Assembly: GCA_963767565.1 (NCBI GenBank)
Contig: CAVYEG010000014.1
Location: 1 to 64,000, forward strand
Length of the DNA stretch: 64,000 nucleotides
Reading direction: 5' to 3'
Source: Palsa-504 sp963767565
Lineage (GTDB): Bacteria; Actinomycetota; Actinomycetes; Streptosporangiales; Streptosporangiaceae
Part shown: one piece after another, positions 35,888 through 45,423 of the stretch
How the letters are laid out: each line of letters starts with the position of its first letter
Numbering within the stretch: position 1 is the stretch's first letter
Program-made: the position numbers and the translations under genes
The notes under the pieces: generated by a model
Seen by the model: the letters and a program-made list of their open reading frames with translations, nothing else
Told to the model about the DNA's origin: nothing
Databases searched by the model: none

Positions 35888-36934
35888 TCACGCCGGCGCC
35901 GTGAACCCCTCAGGCAGGGACCGCGGCAGCCCGAAACGAGGCAGCACGCTGGTGTCGAAGCGGGTGATCGCGCTGACCTGGTCGCCGGCCAGGGTCAGCA
36001 CGAGCATCCCGTTGGCGTGCAGCACCGGGCTGTGCCGGTCACGCGCGTACACGCCGAACGCGGGCTGGCCGTTGGCCCGGGTGGCGGTGGCGACCAGCCG
36101 GAAGTGGCGCCCCGTGCCGAAGGCCACCGTGAAGAACCGCGTGGCCAGCTCCCGGCCCTGGTACTCCAGCGGCAGCGGCGGCATGGTCAGCCAGGCGTCC
36201 TCGGTGAGCAACGAGACGATGCCGGCCACGTCCGCCGCCTCGAACGCCCGGGTCAGCCGGTTGACGAGGTCCTGCTCGGCGGGGGAGTGCGGGGGCGGCG
36301 GCGCCTCGCGGCGGGCCGCCGGCGGGTGCTGCGCCAGGTTGGCCCGGGCACGCTTGAGCGCGCTGGCCACTGATTGCTCGCTAGCCTGGAGGATCTCGGC
36401 AGCCTCGCCGGTCCGGTAGCCCAGCACGTCACGCAGGATCAAGGCGGCCCGCTGCTGCGGCGGCAGTAGCTGCAGCGCGGTGATGAACGCCAGCGAGATC
36501 GCCTCCCGAGACTCGTAGCGGGCCTGCGGGCCGGGCGCATCGTCGGGCAGATCGGCCAGCAGCAGGTCCGGGTACGGCTCGAGCCAGACCACCTCGCTGC
36601 GCCGGGTGGGCTCGGGCGGCTCGACGTCCTGGCGGGCCCATTCCGCCGGCGGCCGGCGGCTGGCCGATCGCAGCGCGTTCAGGCACCGGCTGGTGGCGAT
36701 CCGGTACAGCCAGGTCCGCAGTGAGCTGCGCCGCTCGAAGCCGCCCAGGCTCCGCCACGCCGCCAGCAGGGTCTCCTGCAGCGCATCCTCGGCATCCTGC
36801 GCCGAGCCGAGGATGCGATAGCAGTGCACCTGAAGCTCGCGCTGGTAGGGCTCGACCAGCTGCCGGAAGGCCTGCCCGTCGCCGGCCCTGGCGAGGTCGA
36901 TCAGATCCGTGGCCATGATCGCATCCTGGAGCAT
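35888..36934 (-). CDS. ECF sigma factor with C-terminal SnoaL-like domain (SigG/RpoE-type)
   Basis: A 348-residue RNA polymerase sigma factor of the long ECF type (TIGR02960-like). Region 2 is at about 12-80 (QAFRQLVEPYQRELQVHCYRILGSAQDAEDALQ, LRTWLYRIATSRCLNAL). Region 4 is at about 150-200 (LPPQQRAALILRDVLGYRTGEAA, SEQSVASALKRARANL). A SnoaL/NTF2-like domain of about 115 residues (AFEAADVAGIVSLLTEDAWLTMPP) probably regulates activity in place of an anti-sigma factor. Start at the ATG at 36934, with GGAAG six bases before. It is divergent from the drug exporter gene and may control it. Confidence 0.9.
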   Translation of the reverse strand: MLQDAIMATDLIDLARAGDGQAFRQLVEPYQRELQVHCYRILGSAQDAEDALQETLLAAWRSLGGFERRSSLRTWLYRIATSRCLNALRSASRRPPAEWARQDVEPPEPTRRSEVVWLEPYPDLLLADLPDDAPGPQARYESREAISLAFITALQLLPPQQRAALILRDVLGYRTGEAAEILQASEQSVASALKRARANLAQHPPAARREAPPPPHSPAEQDLVNRLTRAFEAADVAGIVSLLTEDAWLTMPPLPLEYQGRELATRFFTVAFGTGRHFRLVATATRANGQPAFGVYARDRHSPVLHANGMLVLTLAGDQVSAITRFDTSVLPRFGLPRSLPEGFTAPA

Positions 36935-37054
36935 TGCCTCTTCCTTTGCCTCCGCTGTCCACCGTTCTGGAGGTACGGACACCGTCGGCCGCCGAAACAG
37001 GGCGCTGTCCGGCCGCCTCTTTGGCCGTCCGGGCCGTGTCTACCTGACCGAGAG

Positions 37055-37074
37055 CCGGTCCCGGCCGGGACCGG
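37055..37074. promoter_or_regulatory. Perfect 20-bp palindrome in the sigma/MFS divergent region
   Basis: CCGGTCCCGG followed directly by its own complement, 22 bases before the short leader frame at 37096. It may be a dimeric repressor site or a hairpin in the exporter leader. Confidence 0.4.
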
Positions 37075-37095
37075 TCACCGCGAAGGAGCAAATCG

Positions 37096-37137
37096 ATGAC
37101 GACGTATGTGTTCTCGTACCGCCCCCAGCCCGCCTAG
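37096..37137 (+). CDS. 13-residue leader peptide or gene remnant upstream of the MFS exporter
   Basis: The tiny frame MTTYVFSYRPQPA has a strong ribosome site (GAAGGAG, 7 bases spacing). It ends 19 bases before the exporter ATG, which has an almost duplicate upstream sequence (CGAAGGGAGCAGATC against CGAAGGAGCAAATCG). Two readings fit. It may be a translated leader regulating the exporter. Alternatively it is the leftover 5' end of a YCII-like gene: proteins starting MTTYVFSYR often sit next to ECF sigma genes, as I recall. Confidence 0.45.
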   Translation: MTTYVFSYRPQPA

Positions 37138-37156
37138 CCATCGAAGGGAGCAGATC

Positions 37157-38638
37157 ATGACCGACACGGCTTACCCGGCGCCGGTGCTGGCCGGGCCGCC
37201 CGCGGCACGGACTGAGGCCAGCATCCTCACCGTGCTGCTGACCTCGGTGGCGTACTTCATGGTGGCGCTGGACACCCTGGTGGTGGTGACCGCGCTGCCG
37301 TCTATCCACCGTGAACTGGGCGGAAACGTCGGCACCCTGCAGTGGGCCGTCAACGCCTACGTGCTGGCGTTCGGGGCGGGCATCATCACCGCCGCGGCGA
37401 TCGGGGACCGGATCGGCCGCCGCCGGATGTACCTGCTCGGCCTGGCCGTGTTCACCGCGGCGTCGGCCGGCTGCGCGCTGGCCCCGGGCATCGGGGCCCT
37501 GATCGCCTGCCGCGCGATCGAGGGCGTCGGCGCCGCGATCATCATGCCCCTCGGCCTCACGTTGCTGACCTCGGCCTTCCCGGCCGAGCGACGCGGTGCC
37601 GTGATCGGGATCTGGGGCGGCGTGGCGGGCCTGGCCGTGGCCAGCGGCCCGCTGATCGGCGGGGCGGTGACCCAGGACCTGAACTGGCACTGGATCTTCT
37701 GGGTCAACGTGCCGATCGGCATCCTCGCCATCGCCGGATCCCGCCTGCGGCTGGCCGAAAGCCGCGGTCCCGCGGCCCGGCTCGACCTGCCCGCGCTGGT
37801 CCTCATCGCCGCCGGGGTCGGGGCCGTGACCTGGGGACTGGTCCAGGCGGGCCAGGTCGGCTGGGGGAGCGCGCAGACCCTGACCGCCCTGTCGCTGGGC
37901 GCGGTGGCGATCGCCGGGTTCCTGGCCTGGGAGCGCCGGGCCGCCGAGCCGATGATCCCGCTGGGCTTGTTCCGGTCCGGCAGCTTCTCGGCCGCGGTCG
38001 CGACCCAGTTCCTGCTGGCCGCGGGGATCTACTCGGCGGCGTTCCTGATCAGCCAGTACTTCCAGTTCGCGCTGGGCGACTCGCCGCTGGGCACCGGGCT
38101 GCGCTTCCTGCCCTGGACCGCGACCCCGATGGTCATCGCGCCGATCGCCGGAGCCGTGTTCGACAAGATCGGCGCCCGGCCGCTGATCGTGCCCGGCCTG
38201 CTCATGCAGGCGGCCGGCTTCGCCTGGCTGGTCTACCTGGCCGCCCGCTCCGCGGGTTACGCCAGCTACGTCGCCCCGTTCGTCATCGCCGGCGTCGGGA
38301 TCTCGATGGCCATCCCGAGCGTGTCCGCCGCGGGCCTGAACGCCGTCGCGCCGCAGGCGCTGGGCAAGGCCGCGGGCGTGATGAACACCATGCAGCAGTT
38401 CGGCGCGGTGACCGGGATAGCGGTCGCGACCACGGTGTTCAACGCCAACGGCAGCCTGGTCAGCCCGGCCGCCATCACCAGCGGCTTCCGGCCCGCTCTC
38501 GGCGTCTCCGCGGGCCTGTCCGTCCTGGGCGCCGTCGCCGCCCTCGGCATCCGCCGGGCGGCCCGGGCCGCACAGCCCGGACCCGGCGCCTCGCCCGCCG
38601 CCGAACACGCCGGCCTGCCCGTTCCGGCGCGCCCGTAG
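37157..38638 (+). CDS. MFS drug exporter, DHA2 (14-TM, EmrB/QacA) family
   Basis: A 493-residue proton-driven exporter. The first helix carries SVAYFMVALDTLVVVTALPSIHRELGG (motif D1, TM1), motif A is GDRIGRRRMYLLG, and motif C is GVAGLAVASGPLIGGAVTQ. There are about 14 transmembrane helices. The ATG at 37157 follows GAAGGGAG. It faces away from the ECF sigma gene, a frequent pairing, and may be its target. A strong hairpin follows the stop. Confidence 0.93.
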   Translation: MTDTAYPAPVLAGPPAARTEASILTVLLTSVAYFMVALDTLVVVTALPSIHRELGGNVGTLQWAVNAYVLAFGAGIITAAAIGDRIGRRRMYLLGLAVFTAASAGCALAPGIGALIACRAIEGVGAAIIMPLGLTLLTSAFPAERRGAVIGIWGGVAGLAVASGPLIGGAVTQDLNWHWIFWVNVPIGILAIAGSRLRLAESRGPAARLDLPALVLIAAGVGAVTWGLVQAGQVGWGSAQTLTALSLGAVAIAGFLAWERRAAEPMIPLGLFRSGSFSAAVATQFLLAAGIYSAAFLISQYFQFALGDSPLGTGLRFLPWTATPMVIAPIAGAVFDKIGARPLIVPGLLMQAAGFAWLVYLAARSAGYASYVAPFVIAGVGISMAIPSVSAAGLNAVAPQALGKAAGVMNTMQQFGAVTGIAVATTVFNANGSLVSPAAITSGFRPALGVSAGLSVLGAVAALGIRRAARAAQPGPGASPAAEHAGLPVPARP

Positions 38639-38645
38639 CGCAGGC

Positions 38646-38682
38646 AGTGGACCTTATGCCGATGCCAGGCATAAGGTCCACT
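38646..38682 (+). terminator. Perfect 15-bp hairpin after the MFS gene
   Basis: AGTGGACCTTATGCC, a seven-base loop (GATGCCA), and the exact complement, starting seven bases after the exporter stop. It is the obvious transcription end. The arms are less GC-rich than usual, so an operator role for the next gene is the alternative. Confidence 0.7.
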
Positions 38683-38742
38683 GGCGTCCGCCCCGGCTGG
38701 CGGCCGCGGCAGGCTCCCGCCGGAGCCGGTTACCCTGACGAG

Positions 38743-39480
38743 ATGGCGGAACGAGCAGGCCTCGACGGTCCGGCCACCGGCACCGCCGACGTGTGGTGGG
38801 CGCGCCGCCAGGACGCCGCGCCCCGCCTCGCTCACCTCCTTGACGACGCCGAACGATCCCGCCACGCCCGCTACCGCCGCCAGGAGGATAAGGACCGCTT
38901 CCTGGTCGGCTGCGCGCTAGCCAAGACCGTCCTGGCCGGCTACGCCGGAACCGGGCAGGACCCCGCCGCCATCCGCTTCGACCGGACCTGCCCCCAGTGC
39001 GGCCGCCCGCACGGCAAGCCCCGCGCCGCCCCCAGTGACCTGCAGCACTCCGTGTCCCACTCCGGCGACCTGATCGCGGTCGCCGTGGCCCACGACCCGG
39101 TCGGCGTCGACGTCGAGCAGTCCGGCGCCCGCCGCCACGACCCCGACGCCCTGGCCCGCCTGGTGTTCTCCGGCGCCGAACGGGCCGTCCTCGCCACGGC
39201 CCACCCGTCCACCCGGGCCCGCGACTTCCTGGTCGCCTGGACCAGGAAGGAGGCCGTGACCAAGGCCACCGGCGACGGCCTGCGCGTGGCCTTCAGCCAG
39301 GTCGTGGTCGCCGCCGACGCCGGCCCGCCCCGCGTAGTCTCCTGGCCTTACCCCCAGCCCCCGGACTCGGTGACCCTGCTCGACCTGGACGCCGCCCCGG
39401 GCTACCTGGCCGCGCTGGCCGTCATCGGCCCGTGCCGCGCGGTCCGCGACCGGGACGGCTCAGCCCTGCTCGCCGAGTGA
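38743..39480 (+). CDS. 4'-phosphopantetheinyl transferase (Sfp type)
   Basis: A 245-residue enzyme that activates carrier proteins of polyketide, nonribosomal peptide or fatty acid synthases by adding the CoA-derived arm. Motifs: SVSHSGDLIAVAVAHDPVGVDVEQ (Mg-binding Asp/Glu) and FLVAWTRKEAVTKATGDGL (Mg-binding Glu, Lys). CPQCGRPHGKP is the typical P1 region. The ATG at 38743 has only a weak ribosome site. No carrier-protein synthase is in the window, so it acts elsewhere. Seventy-four bases to lutA. Confidence 0.92.
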   Translation: MAERAGLDGPATGTADVWWARRQDAAPRLAHLLDDAERSRHARYRRQEDKDRFLVGCALAKTVLAGYAGTGQDPAAIRFDRTCPQCGRPHGKPRAAPSDLQHSVSHSGDLIAVAVAHDPVGVDVEQSGARRHDPDALARLVFSGAERAVLATAHPSTRARDFLVAWTRKEAVTKATGDGLRVAFSQVVVAADAGPPRVVSWPYPQPPDSVTLLDLDAAPGYLAALAVIGPCRAVRDRDGSALLAE

Positions 39481-39554
39481 CAATTCCGGAAACATCCGAC
39501 CTCTGCTGCCGCCCCGGCCCGGCGTTGTGTAGCGTTGGCTGGCGGAGGCGCCAG

Positions 39555-40292
39555 ATGCGTATCGGCTTGTTCGTGACGTGCCTGACTGACACGCTGTTCC
39601 CCGCCACGGGCCAGGCCGTGGTGGCCGTGCTGGAGCGCCTCGGCCACCAGGTGGACTTCCCGGCCGCGCAGACCTGCTGCGGCCAGATGCACTTCAACAC
39701 CGGTTACCGGCGGGAGGCCACCCCGATGGCCCGCGGCTACCTGGCCGCCTTCGCCGGCTACGAGGCCATCGTCACCCCGTCGGCCTCGTGCGCCTCGATG
39801 GTCCGGGAGTACTTCCCGGCGCTGGCCGCCGAGGCCGGCGACGCACAGATGGCCCGGGCCGTAACGGAGATCGCCCCGCGGACCTGGGAGCTGTCGGTGT
39901 TCCTGGCCGACGTGCTGGGCGTGACCGACGTGGGCGCCTACTTCCCGCACCGGGTGACCTACCATCCCAGCTGCCACTCGCTGCGCATGCTCAAGGTGGG
40001 CGACGCCCCGCTGCGCCTGCTCCGCGCGGTCCGCGGCCTGGACCTGGTGGACCTGCCCGACGCCGAGTCGTGCTGCGGGTTCGGCGGCACGTTCTCGGTC
40101 AAGAACCCGGACGTGTCCGCCGCGATCTGCGCCGACAAGGTGACCGCGGTCCGCGCCACGCAAGCCGAGGTGCTGTGCGCCGCGGACAACTCCTGCCTGA
40201 TGCACATCGGCGGCGCGCTGGGCCGGCAGCGATCCGGCGTGGCCACCATGCACCTGGCCGAGATCCTGGCCCGCACCGAGGCCCCCGCATGA
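39555..40292 (+). CDS. lutA: L-lactate utilisation protein A (Fe-S oxidoreductase subunit)
   Basis: A 245-residue LutA/YkgE subunit of the LutABC lactate oxidase complex (L-lactate to pyruvate). Two CCG cysteine-rich domains: AQTCCGQMHFNTGY and DAESCCGFGGTFSVKN, each also using an upstream Cys (LFVTCLTDT, YHPSCHSL). GGAGG lies before the ATG. The stop overlaps the lutB start (ATGA). Confidence 0.93.
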   Translation: MRIGLFVTCLTDTLFPATGQAVVAVLERLGHQVDFPAAQTCCGQMHFNTGYRREATPMARGYLAAFAGYEAIVTPSASCASMVREYFPALAAEAGDAQMARAVTEIAPRTWELSVFLADVLGVTDVGAYFPHRVTYHPSCHSLRMLKVGDAPLRLLRAVRGLDLVDLPDAESCCGFGGTFSVKNPDVSAAICADKVTAVRATQAEVLCAADNSCLMHIGGALGRQRSGVATMHLAEILARTEAPA

Positions 40293-41786
40293 CCGCGCCG
40301 GCCCCAGGCGCCGCGCCGCACACCGGCCCGCACCCCGGCATGCCCACCTACCTGGGCATGCCCTCCTTCCCGGCCGCCGCCGCCACCGCGGTGGCCGATT
40401 CCCAGCTGCGCCGCAACCTCACCCACGCCACCCACGCCATCCGGACCAAGCGCGCCCGCGCCGTGGCCGAACTATCCGACTGGCCCCAACTCCGCACCGC
40501 CGCCAAGGCCATCAAGGACCACACCCTGGCTCACCTGGACACCTACCTGCTCCGGCTGGAGGAGAACGTGACCCAGGCCGGCGGACACGTGCACTGGGCC
40601 CAGGACGCGGACGAGGCCAACGCGATCGTGGCCGCGCCTGACCCGGGCGGCCGGCGCCGACCGCGTGGTCAAGGTCAAGTCGATGGTGACCCAGGAAACC
40701 GGGCTGAACGAGGCGCTGGCCGCCGACGGCATCGACGCGCTGGAAACCGACCTGGCCGAGCTCATCGTCCAGCTCGGCCACGACCGGCCCAGCCACATCC
40801 TGGTGCCCGCCATCCACAAGAACCGGTCCGAGATCCGGGAGATCTTCCGCCAGCAGATGCCGGACGCGCCGCCCGGCCTGACCGACGACCCGCCCGTGCT
40901 GGCCGCCGCGGCCCGCGCTCACCTGCGCCAGGCGTTCCTGTCCGCGCAGGTGGGAGTGTGCGGGGCCAACTTCGTCATCGCCGAGACCGGCTCGGTGGTG
41001 GTGGTCGAGTCCGAGGGCAACGGCCGGATGTGCGTGACCCTGCCGCAGACGCTGATCTGCGTGACCGGGATCGAGAAGGTCCTGCCGTCCTGGCGTGACC
41101 TGGAGGTGTTCCTGGCCCTGCTGCCCCGGTCCTCGACTGCCGAGCGGATGAACCCGTACACCTCGATCTGGACCGGCGTGACCCCCGGCGACGGCCCGCG
41201 GGACTTCCACCTGGTGCTGGTCGACAACGGCCGCACCAACGCCCTGGCCGACCACACCGGCCGCCAGGCCCTGCGCTGCATCAGGTGCTCGGCCTGCCTG
41301 AACGTGTGCCCGGTCTACGAGCGCACCGGCGGCCACGCCTACGGCTCGCCCTACCCCGGCCCGATCGGCGCCATCATCACCCCCCAGCTGCGCGGCGTCA
41401 CCTCCCCGATCGACGCCTCCCTGCCCTACGCGTCTACCCTGTGCGGCGCGTGCTACGAGGTGTGCCCGGTGGCCATCAACATCCCCGAGGCCCTGGTTTA
41501 CCTGCGCGGCAAGGTCGTCGAGGCCAAGCGGGACAAGCCTTTTTCTGCTGAACGGGCCGTGTTCACCGCGTCCGCCAAGCTGCTCCGCTCGCCCCGCCTG
41601 CTAGCCGCCGCCCAGCGCGCCGCCTCCCTCAGCCGCTGCGTCGTAGGCCGCTCCGGCCATATCCGCCACCTCCCGCCCCCCCTGTCCGCCTGGACCGACA
41701 CCCGCGACGCCCCCGCCCCGCCCCCCGAGTCCTTCCGCGCCTGGTGGTCCCGCACCAGAACCCCCCACCGAAAGCCCCCCCGATGA
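40289..41786 (+). CDS. lutB: L-lactate utilisation protein B (frame broken by 1-base insertion)
   Basis: The ferredoxin-type iron-sulfur subunit of LutABC. The first frame runs 40289 to about 40640; the second from about 40640 to 41786. An extra C near 40637-40640 (GCGCCTGACC where GCGCTGACC is expected) breaks the gene; corrected length is about 498 residues. After the break come VKSMVTQETGLNEAL, the LUD-like NADH/Fe-S region (TGSVVVVESEGNGRM) and two 4Fe-4S clusters (CIRCSACLNVCPVYE and LCGACYEVCPVAI). Unless the base is a sequencing error, lactate oxidation through this operon would be lost. Confidence 0.88.
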
Positions 41787-41823
41787 CCCCCACCTCCCGC
41801 GTCCCGCACCGGAAGCCCCCGCG

Positions 41824-42540
41824 ATGACCACCTCCCGCGACCAGATCCTGTCCCGCATCCGCGCCGCCATCCGCACCGGCGCCAGCCCCCCCGGCCAGGA
41901 CACCGCGGCCGTCGGCGGCCGCGACGCCGGTACCGACGCCGACGCCGCGTACGCCGCGCTGCCCCGCGACTACCTGCGCGCCCATCACGACCCCGCCGCG
42001 ACCGGCATCGTCGACCTGTTCGCCGAACGCGCCGCCGACTACCGCGCCGTCGTCGAGCCCGTCCCCGCCTCCGGCCTGCCCGCCGCCATCGCCCGCGCCC
42101 TGACCGCCCGATCGCAAACCGCGGGCGCACCGGACGGGCCGTTCGTAATCCCGGACGGCCTCCCGCCCGAGTGGCTAGCCGAGCTGGCCGCCGAACGAAA
42201 GCTGGCCCGCGACACCCCGCCGCTGTCCGCCGCCGAACTCGACCAGGCCGCCGGCGTCGTCACCGGCTGCGCGGTCGCCATCGCCGAGACCGGCACCATC
42301 ATCCTGGACCACGGCCCGGCCCAGGGCCGCCGCGCGCTCACCCTGGTGCCCGACTTCCACCTGGTCATCGTCCGCGCCGATCAGGTCGCCGCCGACCTGC
42401 CCGACGCCTTCGCCCGCCTCGACCCGGCCCGCCCCCACACGCTGATCTCCGGCCCCTCCGCCACCAGCGACATCGAGCTCATCCGCGTGGAAGGCGTGCA
42501 CGGCCCCCGCACCCTCCACGTCCTGCTCGCCGCCCCCTAG
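41824..42540 (+). CDS. lutC: L-lactate utilisation protein C (LUD domain)
   Basis: A 238-residue LUD-domain subunit: the GCAVAIAETGTIILDHGPAQGRRAL core and LVPDFHLVIVRADQV, ending with SGPSATSDIELIRVEGVHGP. Thirty-seven bases after lutB, but the gap is a near copy of the lutB/lutC junction: a first ATGACC at 41783 is followed by the same CACCTCCCGCG. The ancestral overlap was probably duplicated. No terminator is visible right after the gene, but two hairpins lie in the following gap. Confidence 0.9.
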   Translation: MTTSRDQILSRIRAAIRTGASPPGQDTAAVGGRDAGTDADAAYAALPRDYLRAHHDPAATGIVDLFAERAADYRAVVEPVPASGLPAAIARALTARSQTAGAPDGPFVIPDGLPPEWLAELAAERKLARDTPPLSAAELDQAAGVVTGCAVAIAETGTIILDHGPAQGRRALTLVPDFHLVIVRADQVAADLPDAFARLDPARPHTLISGPSATSDIELIRVEGVHGPRTLHVLLAAP

Positions 42541-42957
42541 CCCCAAGCCCCCGCCCCAAGCCCCGCCAAACCCCTCACGCCTCCTCCGCCCCTCAGCAGC
42601 CTCGCAAGCGCAATGAAAACCGGCATTCCCAGGGTGCTGAAAGTGGGGTTTCATTCCGCTCGAGCTCGCACAGCGGTATCCCACTGATCCCGTTGCACCC
42701 CCTACTCCCCACCAGCACCACTCTCTCTGGGTACGCCGGGGCGCATTCCATGATCACGAAGGGTTTACTATCGAAAACCGTAGCGAACCCTTCGTGATCA
42801 TGGAAAACCTGCGTGCCGCGGGCCGCGGAACAAGATCGCGGCGAGTTTTGTCACCTCAGCAGCGGCGCCGGGCTCGGCGGGAGCCGCGGTCCGGGGGGCG
42901 TCGCGGGGCGATCGCTGCGGGCGAACGGGGAACGGAAATACCTGAGGGCTCTTCTTT
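42541..42957. other. Intergenic region with two inverted repeats
   Basis: No supported gene. An imperfect hairpin (AATGAAAACC at 42612 with GGTTTCATT at 42647-42655) and a perfect 20-bp inverted repeat (42746-42805, listed separately) occur. The DNA between 42600 and 42830 is less GC-rich than its surroundings. The right end holds the lon control region. Confidence 0.6.
42746..42805. repeat. Perfect 20-bp inverted repeat with 20-base spacer
   Basis: The left arm (TTCCATGATCACGAAGGGTT, 42746-42765) is exactly complementary to the right arm (42786-42805). The arms are AT-balanced, unlike local terminators, and include the internal palindrome TGATCA. Possible roles are a bidirectional terminator between lutC and lon, a structured RNA, or the relic of a small mobile repeat. 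Confidence 0.75.
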
Positions 42958-42978
42958 CTTGAGTGTTATTGACTCAAG
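42958..42978. promoter_or_regulatory. HAIR element (HspR binding site) at lon
   Basis: CTTGAGT-N7-ACTCAAG is an exact match to the HspR-associated inverted repeat of actinobacteria. It ends 15 bases before the lon ATG, so lon should be repressed by HspR and induced by heat shock, as known in Streptomyces. hspR itself is not in the window. Confidence 0.9.
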
Positions 42979-42993
42979 CTTTGGAGGCCATCA

Positions 42994-45414
<2,421 letters not shown>

Positions 45415-45423
45415 CCAGCGGCG

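Noticed and set aside
38743..42540. Secondary metabolite gene cluster around the phosphopantetheinyl transferase
   Set aside because: No PKS, NRPS or carrier-protein gene nearby; neighbours are lactate utilisation genes.
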